The position numbers and the translations under genes are program-made. A DNA stretch of 64,000 bases from Terriglobus albidus (GTDB lineage Bacteria; Acidobacteriota; Terriglobia; Terriglobales; Acidobacteriaceae), in NCBI RefSeq assembly GCF_008000815.1, contig NZ_CP042806.1, forward strand, positions 1,054,001 to 1,118,000, read 5' to 3'. Positions 7,899 to 16,159 of the stretch are shown piece by piece. Positions within the stretch are counted from its first letter, which is position 1. Every line of letters begins with the position of its first letter. The notes below the pieces were generated by a model that saw only the letters and a list, made by a program, of their open reading frames with translations, made no database searches and was not told the DNA's origin.

Positions 7899-8479
7899 CC
7901 TCCGCCTGTCCCTACTGTCGTTGTGGTTTTGAGCCGGAGGAAGAGGCGCTGACCTGCGAAGCCTGTGCTACGCCGCACCACGCTGACTGCTATGCGGAGA
8001 ACGGTGGCTGCACCGTCTTCGGCTGCGCCAAGGCTCCCGCAGATGAGCCAAAGGTGAGCATCTCGTCGGCGGACTTGAGCCAGGCACGGCCGGCAGTGGC
8101 TGCGGCCCCGCCACCGCCGAATCCTGCGCTGACCACGTCCGTGGCTCCGCCTCCTCGGCCGCCCGGTGCGCCACCCAGGATTCAGGTCACCGAGCCTGCG
8201 CCGGAGCGAGGGTTGAGCTTTGGCGGTTATAGCGCAGTATCCCATGCGCCAATCGCGCCGTATACGCGCCGTCGCACCCGCACGAATTATGTGTTGCTGG
8301 GAGTCTTTCTCGGGGGCCTGGGAGTACATAACTTCTACGCGGGCTATACGAAGCGCGCTGTGGGACAAATGCTGCTGACGTTGCTGTCGTTTTTCTTTCT
8401 TGGCTGGGCCGCCTGGATCTGGGCCTTAGTGGAAGTTTGCATCGTCAAGCAGGACGGCGATGGAGTGCCACTTCTTTGA
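7895..8479 (+). CDS. prokaryotic RING-finger protein with TM2 membrane domain (candidate E3 ligase)
   Basis: The first 44 residues of this 194-residue protein form a binuclear treble-clef pattern: C5-x2-C8, C21-x2-C24, H29-x2-C32 and C39-x4-C44, with the ENGGC segment common in the prokaryotic RING family. A Pro/Ala-rich linker (about 50-105) leads to a TM2 domain with two membrane helices (VLLGVFLGGLGVHNFYAG and a second segment near 155-185). RING domains in this setting are predicted to bind E2 enzymes, and an E2 gene lies at the end of the same cluster. The protein is therefore the best candidate for a membrane-bound ligase or E2 adaptor. Ligase activity is inference. Confidence 0.8.
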   Translation: MTSACPYCRCGFEPEEEALTCEACATPHHADCYAENGGCTVFGCAKAPADEPKVSISSADLSQARPAVAAAPPPPNPALTTSVAPPPRPPGAPPRIQVTEPAPERGLSFGGYSAVSHAPIAPYTRRRTRTNYVLLGVFLGGLGVHNFYAGYTKRAVGQMLLTLLSFFFLGWAAWIWALVEVCIVKQDGDGVPLL

Positions 8480-8514
8480 TGTAAGACGATTTCTTTTCTG
8501 ATTGGAGCTGCCTT

Positions 8515-9156
8515 GTGAACTACACCATCTTTCGTGACGGACAACAGTACGGTCCGTATACTCTCGCCGATCTACAACGCTATGTCGCCTCGGGCGATGT
8601 GCTGCTTACCGACCTGGCTTCCAGTGAAGGCATGGGGGAGCCGGTGCCGGTCTCGCAGATCGTCGGCACCATTCCAGTTCCGCTACAGGCCGCCGCTCCA
8701 TCGGCTCCGGCGATCGAGTATCCCAACCCGCCGAATCTTCATTGGGGCCTGGTGCTTCTGTTCACTATCCTGACCTGGGGAATGTTCATGTCGGTCTGGG
8801 GCGTTGTGCTGTCCTTCTGGCTCAAGAAGGTGGCCCCGTCCAGTCGGGCACTCTACTTCTACATCGCGGAACTGGGCTGCCTGGCGCTGGTATTTGCGCT
8901 TGGCATGGCTTCTGTCGTCGCGCATGGCGCCACCACATTGATACCGATCGTCCAGTTGGCCAGCTTCGTGTTGACGTTGATTGCGCGCTACAGCTTCCGT
9001 TCCTCGATGGAAGAGCACTACAACAATGTTGAAGGCATTCCGCTGACGTTGAGCGGCGTGATGACCTTCTTCTTCAGCACCATCTACTTCCAGTACCACG
9101 TCAATGACATTGTCCGGCGCAAGCGGGTTGAGCAGCTTCAACTCGTCACCGGCTAG
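8515..9156 (+). CDS. GYF_2-domain (DUF4339) membrane protein
   Basis: The N-terminal 55 residues have the GYF_2 pattern: YTIFRDGQQYGPYTLADLQ, then GDVLLTDLA and a GMGEPVPV segment. After a short Pro/Ala linker come about four hydrophobic segments between residues 78 and 195. GYF-type domains usually bind proline-rich peptides, and the JAMM and RING proteins of this cluster both carry proline-rich stretches, which would give a simple way to assemble the complex. Start is GTG at 8515 with GGAG 10 nt upstream. The gap to the preceding gene is 35 bp, so it probably shares the transcript. Confidence 0.72.
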   Translation: MNYTIFRDGQQYGPYTLADLQRYVASGDVLLTDLASSEGMGEPVPVSQIVGTIPVPLQAAAPSAPAIEYPNPPNLHWGLVLLFTILTWGMFMSVWGVVLSFWLKKVAPSSRALYFYIAELGCLALVFALGMASVVAHGATTLIPIVQLASFVLTLIARYSFRSSMEEHYNNVEGIPLTLSGVMTFFFSTIYFQYHVNDIVRRKRVEQLQLVTG

Positions 9157-9180
9157 TGTCTAAAGCTCTTGTCAAAATGT

Positions 9181-9303
9181 TGTCATCCTGAACGAACGGG
9201 GTCCCGGCCAGCTTTGCTGGCTGGGGTGGTGAAGTGAAGGACCTGCTTTTCCAAAGCTTCGGATGGCACAAGCCCTTCATGATTTATGTTGCGAACTTTA
9301 GGT
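9181..9303. repeat. dispersed intergenic repeat, copy 2, inside the ubiquitin-like cluster
   Basis: This is the reverse complement of the repeat at 459-545, with an added GGCCAGCTTTGCTGGC hairpin. It separates the GYF_2 gene from the E2 gene by 171 bp, so the E2 gene may have its own promoter or be expressed at a different level. Confidence 0.6.
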
Positions 9304-9327
9304 TCATCATTCTAAAGAGGAACTCCG

Positions 9328-9891
9328 ATGGCATCGCCGCGCACCCGCAGACTGAAGCTCGATCATGAGACGCTGACCCGCCGCTTTGCCGGCTGGCCGG
9401 TGATCCAGATTACCGGCAGCGCCGGCCTGCCGCCGGAAATCTATCAGTTCCAGTTCAACCTGAAAGGCATCTACGTCAACGCCGCCGGCGAGATTCTGGA
9501 ACGCGATACTCATGTTTTGGAAGTGCAGTTATCGCTCGAGTATCCCCGCCGCGCTCCACAATGCCGCATGCTGACGCCAGTCTTCCATCCAAACTTCGAC
9601 GAGACCAGCGTCTGCATCGGCGACTTCTGGGCGGCGTCAGAGGGCCTGGATGACTTAGTGGTGCGCATCGGACGCATGATCGCCTATCAGGAGTACAACA
9701 CCCGCAGCCCATTGAACGGCCTCGCCGCTAAATGGGCTGCGGAGCATCTTTCACTGCTGCCTATTGATAGCCGCACGGTAGCGCCGCCTTTGGAAGAAAC
9801 TGTTGTGGGGAAGAACGATATAGAAGCGGCTGCTCCAGCCGCGCTAGAAACTCCGGGTGATCCATGGAGTGAAAAGCTACATGTGACATAG
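9328..9891 (+). CDS. E2-like ubiquitin-conjugating enzyme (UBC fold)
   Basis: The 187-residue protein keeps the E2 core: YPRRAPQC matching the conserved YP-x-x-P segment, HPN at 87-89, the active-site cysteine C96 in VCIGDFW, and SPLNGLAAKWA (127-137) matching the eukaryotic DPLN-x-x-AA helix. About 45 extra residues of low complexity follow the domain. It would take the ubiquitin-like protein from the E1 and pass it to targets, with the RING-like protein as partner. GAGGAACTCCG precedes the ATG at 9328. The retention of both HPN and Cys argues against an inactive UEV-type variant. Confidence 0.87.
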   Translation: MASPRTRRLKLDHETLTRRFAGWPVIQITGSAGLPPEIYQFQFNLKGIYVNAAGEILERDTHVLEVQLSLEYPRRAPQCRMLTPVFHPNFDETSVCIGDFWAASEGLDDLVVRIGRMIAYQEYNTRSPLNGLAAKWAAEHLSLLPIDSRTVAPPLEETVVGKNDIEAAAPAALETPGDPWSEKLHVT

Positions 9892-10068
9892 GATGTTCGT
9901 TCGTCCGTTGCTGCATCTGGATAGCGGCGGAACGCTTTAAAGCCTATAGCTCGTCTTGTTGGAACTGTCGAACGGTGTCTTTTTGACAGTTTGAGTGAGA
10001 AGAAAACTAGTACTATTTCCACTCTACTATGGGTTTGAGTTTCACTTTGATGTCATTATGATTGCAAA
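9892..10068. promoter_or_regulatory. control region of the IetAS-like operon
   Basis: An inverted repeat AACTGTC (9963-9969) / GACAGTT (9985-9991) overlaps a consensus -35 box TTGACA (9983-9988). A clear -10 box at the right spacing was not found. The ribbon-helix-helix protein encoded next could bind this repeat and repress its own operon; that is inference. Confidence 0.35.
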
Positions 10069-10278
10069 ATGATGCATAAACCTAAACGCATGACCGCGAA
10101 CAAAAGAAAGGGTTTATTGCGGGTTGCCGTTACACTTCGACTTCCTGAGGATGTCGTCCGGCGTATTGATCAAGAACTGAATGGGCGGGACATTCCTGTA
10201 TCAAGAAATAATTGGTTTCTCGAGGCCGTGATCGAGAAGCTCCGCCGAAATGGATCTGGAGAACAACATGGCGCGTAG
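10069..10278 (+). CDS. small ribbon-helix-helix-like protein
   Basis: The 69-residue basic protein has a beta-strand LLRVAVTLRLPEDVVRRID followed by a second helix region SRNNWFLEAVIEKL, matching the ribbon-helix-helix (CopG/Arc-like) layout. Its last codons overlap the start of the AAA ATPase gene by 11 bp, so it belongs to the same operon and may be an autoregulator or an antitoxin-like partner of the ATPase/protease pair. Codon use is more AT-rich than in the upstream cluster. Confidence 0.65.
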   Translation: MMHKPKRMTANKRKGLLRVAVTLRLPEDVVRRIDQELNGRDIPVSRNNWFLEAVIEKLRRNGSGEQHGA

Positions 10279-11320
10279 CGACCTTCTTGTTTCTCTCGTG
10301 AAGGCGGGTACCTGCGGTGACAGCCGCGGTTTCAGGTCGGCGGCAGAAGCGATCATTGCTGAGGAACGTGCAAAGCAACACGGCGTTTTGGCAGATCGAC
10401 TAACAAAAGCCATTCAAGTCAATGGCACCGGAAATATTGTGCGAGCTAATTTCCAAACAATCAGTTCATCGGATCCGCACTATCGTGGTAAGGACTTCAT
10501 ATCCGAGGTTGTTCCAAGGCGTCGTCTTGATGATCTAATTCTTCCGTTACTGGCTAGGCAAAACGTGCTGGAGCTGATCGAAGAACAGCAAAGAGCAGAT
10601 CTATTGCGAGCACATGGCCTTGAACCGAGAAATCGAATCCTATTGGTGGGGCCTCCGGGAACAGGTAAGACGACTCTTGCTGAAGCAATTGCAGAAGCTG
10701 TCTCCGTGCCTCTATTCGTGGTCCGTTATGAAGCAATGATTGGAAGCTATTTGGGAGAAACGGCTTCACGTCTAAAAAGGGTTGTTGACTATGCGAAGAC
10801 AACTCCTTGCGTACTCTTTTTCGACGAATTTGACGCAATCGGAAAGGAAAGAGGAGATATCCACGAAACCGGAGAGATTAAGCGGGTTGTTAGCACATTG
10901 CTTATGCAGATTGATGACCTACCAAGTTATGCAATGGTTGCCGCAGCAACCAACCATCCTGAATTGCTTGATCGAGCGGCATGGAGACGTTTTCAGGTTC
11001 GTGTGCAATTGGAGCTGCCAACCCGAAATGATTTGGCAAAATATCTCGAGAATTTTCTTATTCAGTTTCGTGAGTCAGCCGGCATTTCTGCAGCGACTTT
11101 AGCAAAAGCGTTAGGACACATAAGCTATGCTGACGCAGAACAATTCTGTCTCGATGTGAGACGCAGGCAAGTTCTGGCAGCAGGCGAACGTAGCCTGAAA
11201 CAGATAGTGGCAGATCAGTTGAGGATCTGGACCGCGAAGTCACGAGCTCAGCAGCCAAAGCCAAAGGAGAAAGAGGATGCCGACGCGACCTCTGCTTCCA
11301 CTTCCCACACCGAACCATGA
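10268..11320 (+). CDS. ietA: AAA+ ATPase, IetA-like (ATPase of ATPase/subtilase defence pair)
   Basis: The 350-residue protein has one AAA module: Walker A GPPGTGKTT at 128-136, Walker B LFFDEFDAI with D186 and E187, a sensor-1 segment AATNHPELLD and an arginine-finger-like AWRRF. An N-terminal region of about 125 residues precedes it. The start at 10268 is chosen over 10250 because of the CTGGAG ribosome-binding site 7 nt upstream. The next gene, overlapping by 44 bp, encodes a subtilase. This ATPase plus subtilisin-like protease pairing is the IetAS arrangement, first described as a plasmid incompatibility locus in Agrobacterium and later reported as an anti-phage system. AT-richer than surrounding genes, consistent with transfer. 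Confidence 0.78.
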   Translation: MARSDLLVSLVKAGTCGDSRGFRSAAEAIIAEERAKQHGVLADRLTKAIQVNGTGNIVRANFQTISSSDPHYRGKDFISEVVPRRRLDDLILPLLARQNVLELIEEQQRADLLRAHGLEPRNRILLVGPPGTGKTTLAEAIAEAVSVPLFVVRYEAMIGSYLGETASRLKRVVDYAKTTPCVLFFDEFDAIGKERGDIHETGEIKRVVSTLLMQIDDLPSYAMVAAATNHPELLDRAAWRRFQVRVQLELPTRNDLAKYLENFLIQFRESAGISAATLAKALGHISYADAEQFCLDVRRRQVLAAGERSLKQIVADQLRIWTAKSRAQQPKPKEKEDADATSASTSHTEP

Positions 11321-13874
11321 ACCTCCTCCGCCTGGACATTCAGGGTATACACCTCTACGGCTTCCCTCAAGGGATCGTCAGAGAGAGTACTTCGGCCCAA
11401 CATTCGAGCGGCTGAGGCGGGCAATTACAGATAACACAGGAGAGGCCGCGCAGATTTTTGATGATGCGAATAATCTCGCTCCTGAGAGGGTTCTCGTATT
11501 CGAGACAGCGGGACCGGTACAAAATTTTCTTAAAGCCATAGCTAAGGTCCCCGGGTTCCAATTCATGGGCGACTTTGAATCAGAATTTGAAGCGGACGAG
11601 AACTTTGCCGTAATAGATCAGAGAAAAGGTCGCGGCGGTGCGGATCGGACCGATGAGCCAATTGCAAGCCGCTATTACCTAACAATGCCGAATCTGGCGG
11701 CGTTATCTCAACTCTTGAGTCTTTGGGACCGCTGGAGAAGGCAGGAGCAAATGGCAGAGGGCTTTGCCCCTTTCGCCGATCTCTTCAACCGACTTCACGA
11801 TCTCCGACCCTGGGGGCCAACGGATCGTGTCTCTCCTGAAGCTATATCTATTTGGCGAGAAGAGATCGTTTCAAATCCACGGCGTCCAGTTCGAATCGAG
11901 ATTGAACTGTGGTTTAAGGAGGCCCGAGGAGACCGCGAGGCGGCTTCGAGTGACGTCACTGCTTTAATTACGCAAGCAGAAGGTCGCATCCTTCAGGAGA
12001 TTATCGTAGAGGAGATCGCTTATCACGGGATGCTAGTCGAGCTTCCTGTGGGGGAAATTGAGAACCTCATTGCACACCGAAACGTTGCTCTCGCAATCGA
12101 CGATGACGTAATGTTTCTCCGCCCTCAAAGTGTTTTACAGGGGCCCTTTGAGATGGAAGCATCGACCTTTGAAGAGGAGGGCGAACGTATCGTTGATACC
12201 CGCATTGGGAATCCGGTTGCTGCCCTATTCGATGGAGTGCCGATGCAGGCACACAGACTGCTTGCTAATCGTCTGGTCATTGACGACCCGTACGATTTAG
12301 AAGGTCGGGCTGTAGTCGCCCATCGCAGACATGGTACCGCCATGGCGTCTCTGGTGTTGCACGGGGACCTCAATGCAGGCGATGAATCGCTGTCCCGTCG
12401 ACTCTATGTGCTCCCATTACTTTCTTCGTCGAATGGAGAATCTGAGCACTCTGACCCTGACCGGCTTCTAATTGATCTGATCCATTCGGCCGTTGTTCGA
12501 ATGAAAGGGCAAAATGGGACAGAGGGGAGTGCCCCAAATGTATTTCTGGTTAACCTTTCTCTCGGCGATCCCAAACGGCCTTTTTCGCGGTTGATGAGTC
12601 CTTTGGCTAGGCTTCTCGACTATCTATCGTACAGATACAATCTGTTATTTTTTGTAAGCGGTGGAAATGTGACGGCCCCGCTTGCTATCGCAGATTTCGA
12701 CACCTGGACTGATCTAGAAACCGCATCTCCCGAGGAGCGAGAAAAAAGTTTCATTCGAGCGCTCAACACCGCGAAGCGTGAAAGAACAATTTTGTCTCCA
12801 GCAGAAGCGCTCAATGCCATTACTGTCGGTGCCCAACATCATGACGATGTTCCGAACAGACCACGCACTATCAATACGGTTGATCCATTCCGATCGAACA
12901 CACTGCCAAATGTGAGCTCGGGACTTGGTCTCGGCCACCGCCGAATGATAAAGCCGGAAATCTATTTACCCGGAGGCAGGGAGTACGTCCGGATGAGAAG
13001 CTCGGGAGGGGGAGTAACTATTTCAATAGGCCCTCCAGGACGATTGTATGGATTGAGCGCCGCAGTGCCTGACGATGCGGGACAAGGACGCTTGAATCAG
13101 GTAGCCCTAAGTGATGGAACTAGTTCTGCCACAGCACTTGCCACCAGGGCAGGACATCAAATATTCGACGGATTGATGGATGCCGAAGGGGGATCTTTAC
13201 TGTCGGACATCCCTCCACGATATTATGCCGTGGTTACCAAGGCTCTACTAATCCATAGTGCGGAATGGCACGAGAGCGCGTCTCTAATCAAAGAGATCTG
13301 CGGCCCTGCGGGTCAATATCAGCATGCTGAAAGAACGGAAAATTCGTGCAGATTCGTCGGCTTCGGAATACCAGACATAATAAAAGTCCTGGATTGCGAG
13401 CCGAATCAGGCGACACTTGCAGGCTATGGCGAAATTAGAACTGAGCAGTCGGTTGTGTATCGAATCCCGTTACCGGAGAGTCTGGAACGAGTCACAGCAC
13501 CTAGAAGCCTCTCCATCACTGTCGCATGGCTTTCACCAGTTAAGCCGAAACATCAAGCCTATCGCTGCGTTCGGCTAGAAGCCGAGCCCGTTACTAAGTC
13601 AATCGAATCTTTTGGGGTAAGAAGAAAAAAAACACAACCCACTGATGGTTCTGTCCGCAAGGGGAGCGTCTTTCACGAGCACTATGAAGGTGCTGCGGCA
13701 ATCCCTTTCATTGATGATGGCCACTTGCTTTTGAGAGTGTGGTGTAAAGATGACGCCGGTATTTCAGCCGAGGTGGCGATTCAGTATGGAATAGCAATCA
13801 CGATTCAGGCTGAAGGCGCATTACCGATATATCAGGAGGTCCAGCAACGCCTCAGGGTACAGCCAATTCCATAG
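11277..13874 (+). CDS. ietS: subtilisin-like serine protease (S8), IetS-like
   Basis: The 865-residue protein has an N-terminal region of about 300 residues, then an S8 domain with D319 (FDGVP), H352 (RRHGTAMAS), the oxyanion N464 (SGGN) and S616 (GTSSATA). A beta-rich C-terminal domain of about 180 residues follows. There is no signal peptide, so the protease is cytoplasmic, as expected for an abortive-infection type effector controlled by its AAA partner. The start codon overlaps the ATPase gene. It ends 53 bp before a convergent HEPN gene. Functional assignment to IetAS rests on domain pairing and length. Confidence 0.8.
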   Translation: MPTRPLLPLPTPNHEPPPPGHSGYTPLRLPSRDRQREYFGPTFERLRRAITDNTGEAAQIFDDANNLAPERVLVFETAGPVQNFLKAIAKVPGFQFMGDFESEFEADENFAVIDQRKGRGGADRTDEPIASRYYLTMPNLAALSQLLSLWDRWRRQEQMAEGFAPFADLFNRLHDLRPWGPTDRVSPEAISIWREEIVSNPRRPVRIEIELWFKEARGDREAASSDVTALITQAEGRILQEIIVEEIAYHGMLVELPVGEIENLIAHRNVALAIDDDVMFLRPQSVLQGPFEMEASTFEEEGERIVDTRIGNPVAALFDGVPMQAHRLLANRLVIDDPYDLEGRAVVAHRRHGTAMASLVLHGDLNAGDESLSRRLYVLPLLSSSNGESEHSDPDRLLIDLIHSAVVRMKGQNGTEGSAPNVFLVNLSLGDPKRPFSRLMSPLARLLDYLSYRYNLLFFVSGGNVTAPLAIADFDTWTDLETASPEEREKSFIRALNTAKRERTILSPAEALNAITVGAQHHDDVPNRPRTINTVDPFRSNTLPNVSSGLGLGHRRMIKPEIYLPGGREYVRMRSSGGGVTISIGPPGRLYGLSAAVPDDAGQGRLNQVALSDGTSSATALATRAGHQIFDGLMDAEGGSLLSDIPPRYYAVVTKALLIHSAEWHESASLIKEICGPAGQYQHAERTENSCRFVGFGIPDIIKVLDCEPNQATLAGYGEIRTEQSVVYRIPLPESLERVTAPRSLSITVAWLSPVKPKHQAYRCVRLEAEPVTKSIESFGVRRKKTQPTDGSVRKGSVFHEHYEGAAAIPFIDDGHLLLRVWCKDDAGISAEVAIQYGIAITIQAEGALPIYQEVQQRLRVQPIP

Positions 13875-13927
13875 GATACAAATGCTAGGGGATTTACAGG
13901 ATGTCCTTGCAGATAAACAGGACGATA

Positions 13928-14839
13928 CTAGAATTCCTCCGATAGCGGTTCCTTAGGAGGGAGCTTGGCAATGAGATCGTTCAGTTCGCAGGAGTATTCG
14001 GCAACGATCTTTTTGAGTGCCAAAATTTTAGCTAAGTTCCAAGACCCTTCAGCTCCATCGCTCGTTCTCCCATTGCGATGAACGATGTCGTGACGGTCCC
14101 GGATCGCGGTCTTCAATCCCTCTGGAGTGACTGGAAATACCACTCCGAAGGCGCGTTTGTACATCATCGAGGATTCATCGAGACGATGCCAATTATGGGC
14201 AAGTACAAAATTGCGCACCTCGGCATCAATCTTTTTGAATCGCTCGAAAATGTCGCTGAGCTTGATTGGAGTGTTCTGGAAATGGGCGGTCTTTCGAACG
14301 AAATTCTCCGTGTATTCGTCGCTTTTCGAAAGTGTCTTTATGAATAGGTCACCGAGAAATGTTTCCAGAGCTGCAATGATATTGGCGTACAAAAGCTTGT
14401 GCAGGATTCTTCGGTCCTTCTCAAAAACCTCTATCCTTGCCGCATCCTCGATTTCAACAAGGCTGGATATCAAATTAATGTAAGGATCAGGTCCGCTCTC
14501 TAGCAGGTCTAGAAAGTAATCGTCATCTGGCGGCTCTGGCTTCCCCGACCATTCCAAACTTATGTCATTGAGATCGGATGCCAACTCTTCTATAACCTCA
14601 TCCGCAACTATCCCACCAAACTCAGTCTGCAGTTGCTCTTCTGCGTCATAAGGACCGCCCCAAATCCATTGGTAACCTCCCTCGGCAGAGTCGTACGGAA
14701 GCTCATCAGGAGATTCGAAATTATCCTCGAACCAATCGCGCATCGCCTCGATTTGCAATTCCTGCCTTTTTCGTTTGAGTTGGGCTCTTGTGATGTTTTT
14801 ACCCGTGCTGGGAATGAGATACCGCAGTGGACGCAACAT
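13928..14839 (-). CDS. HEPN-domain protein (RiboL-PSP-HEPN-like)
   Basis: The C-terminal half of this 303-residue protein is a helical domain with an ALETFLGDLFI helix and the HEPN nuclease signature R-x4-6-H in RDRHDIVHRN (R247 or R249, H254). The N-terminal 110 residues are acidic, with the pattern YQWIWGGPYDAEEQ seen in a family of HEPN-associated proteins. HEPN proteins of this type are often RNases in toxin or defence systems. It converges with the subtilase gene and shares its AT-rich composition. Target and partner are unknown; no antitoxin gene is adjacent. Confidence 0.65.
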   Translation of the reverse strand: MLRPLRYLIPSTGKNITRAQLKRKRQELQIEAMRDWFEDNFESPDELPYDSAEGGYQWIWGGPYDAEEQLQTEFGGIVADEVIEELASDLNDISLEWSGKPEPPDDDYFLDLLESGPDPYINLISSLVEIEDAARIEVFEKDRRILHKLLYANIIAALETFLGDLFIKTLSKSDEYTENFVRKTAHFQNTPIKLSDIFERFKKIDAEVRNFVLAHNWHRLDESSMMYKRAFGVVFPVTPEGLKTAIRDRHDIVHRNGRTSDGAEGSWNLAKILALKKIVAEYSCELNDLIAKLPPKEPLSEEF

Positions 14840-14885
14840 GATTCAATGCCTTTCAAATGCAAGATGAAGTGCCAGAGACTTATTG

Positions 14886-16148
14886 CTAGTTGGGAAAAAT
14901 ACTCACAACTAACAACAGGCGCTGCACGCCCTTCCAGGCGTCGGTGATGTCGATGGTCTCATTTACCGTGTGTGCGTCTTTGCCGGTGCCACCGGCACCG
15001 AGGGTTATGGATGGAATGCCGAGGCTCATGGGGAAATTGGAGTCGGTGGATTGCCGGCTGGTGGTCAATGCTGATAGGCCCATCGCCTGGTTTACTCCGC
15101 GCACCGTATCAATCAGCGTTGAGTCTGCAGGTGTTGAGCCTGTAGGGCGATAGCCGAGCAGGTCGATCTTCATCGTGAGCTTGCCGTGATCGTGCCAGCG
15201 GGCGTTCTCTTCGTCCAGGGCAGTCTGTGCCGCCCGCTCCACGGCCGCTTTTGTCGCCTCGAGCGGGCCTGAATCTTCGGAGCGCATATCGATCTCTGCG
15301 AAGGCGCTCGAAGAGATGGTGTTCACCGAGGTGCCGCCGCCGATGCGGCCTACGTTGAAGGTTGTCCGTGGCGTCTCGGGTGTCTGGATCTCGTCGATCT
15401 TTGCGATGGCGCGGCCGAGCGCATGGATGGGATTGGCGATGCCGAAGGCGTTGAAGCTGTGTCCGCCTGGACCTGAGTACGTGAGCCGCAGACGATAGCT
15501 GCCGACTCCTCCCGTTATGGCGTCGGTGATGGGTTCCGGTCCATCGATGGAGATGAAGGCGTCGATGTCGGAATTGCTCTTATTACGGAAGAACTCCTTC
15601 ATGCCGCGAAGATCTCCGAGACCTTCTTCGCCGGTATCTGCAACGAAGGTGATGGTTCCTGCAGTCTGTACCTTCCCTGCGTCTAATGCCTGCGCAACAC
15701 CAACCAGAGCCGCGAGACCGCGGCAATCGTCGTAGATCCCTGGCCCCTTCAACACATTTCCATTGCGTGTGACGTGAACATCCGTGCCTTCCGGAAAGAC
15801 GGTGTCCAGATGCGCAGCGATCACGATATGAGGACGCGGGTTGTTACCAGGTCTATCGCCGATGAGGTTTCCTGCGGCGTCGGTATGTACGTTTTGCAGG
15901 TGCGCTGCTTTGAAGAGCTCTTCGACTGCGGCGGCACGCTTCTCCTCGTGAAACTCAGGCGCAGCGATCTCGCAGAGGTGTATCTGCGTTTCGATATTGG
16001 CTTCGGCGTTGGATTGTACGAAGCGCAATGCCTCGGCGACGGCGGGTTGTTGCATGGTGGCTTTGGGATCGGACTTCTCCGCAGCGTGGGTGAGACATGG
16101 AAAGAGGAACAACGCGATTGCCGCACATCGCAACGTCGATCGGTTCAT
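14886..16148 (-). CDS. secreted M20-family metallopeptidase
   Basis: The 420-residue protein begins with a signal peptide (MNRSTLRCAAIALFLFPC, cleavage near HAA-EK). The peptidase domain shows the zinc-site motifs AAHLDTVFPEG, GIYDDCRGLAALVG, TGEEGLGDL and GAGGTGKDAHTVNE, with a dimerisation domain between (GPGGHSFNAFG). M20 peptidases cleave di- or tripeptides or related amides. The ATG at 16148 is used because upstream in-frame codons fall in a palindromic repeat. The C-terminus ends soon after the final helix, close to the border of the AT-rich block; slight truncation there cannot be excluded. Confidence 0.85.
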   Translation of the reverse strand: MNRSTLRCAAIALFLFPCLTHAAEKSDPKATMQQPAVAEALRFVQSNAEANIETQIHLCEIAAPEFHEEKRAAAVEELFKAAHLQNVHTDAAGNLIGDRPGNNPRPHIVIAAHLDTVFPEGTDVHVTRNGNVLKGPGIYDDCRGLAALVGVAQALDAGKVQTAGTITFVADTGEEGLGDLRGMKEFFRNKSNSDIDAFISIDGPEPITDAITGGVGSYRLRLTYSGPGGHSFNAFGIANPIHALGRAIAKIDEIQTPETPRTTFNVGRIGGGTSVNTISSSAFAEIDMRSEDSGPLEATKAAVERAAQTALDEENARWHDHGKLTMKIDLLGYRPTGSTPADSTLIDTVRGVNQAMGLSALTTSRQSTDSNFPMSLGIPSITLGAGGTGKDAHTVNETIDITDAWKGVQRLLLVVSIFPN

Positions 16149-16159
16149 GGGATTCACTC

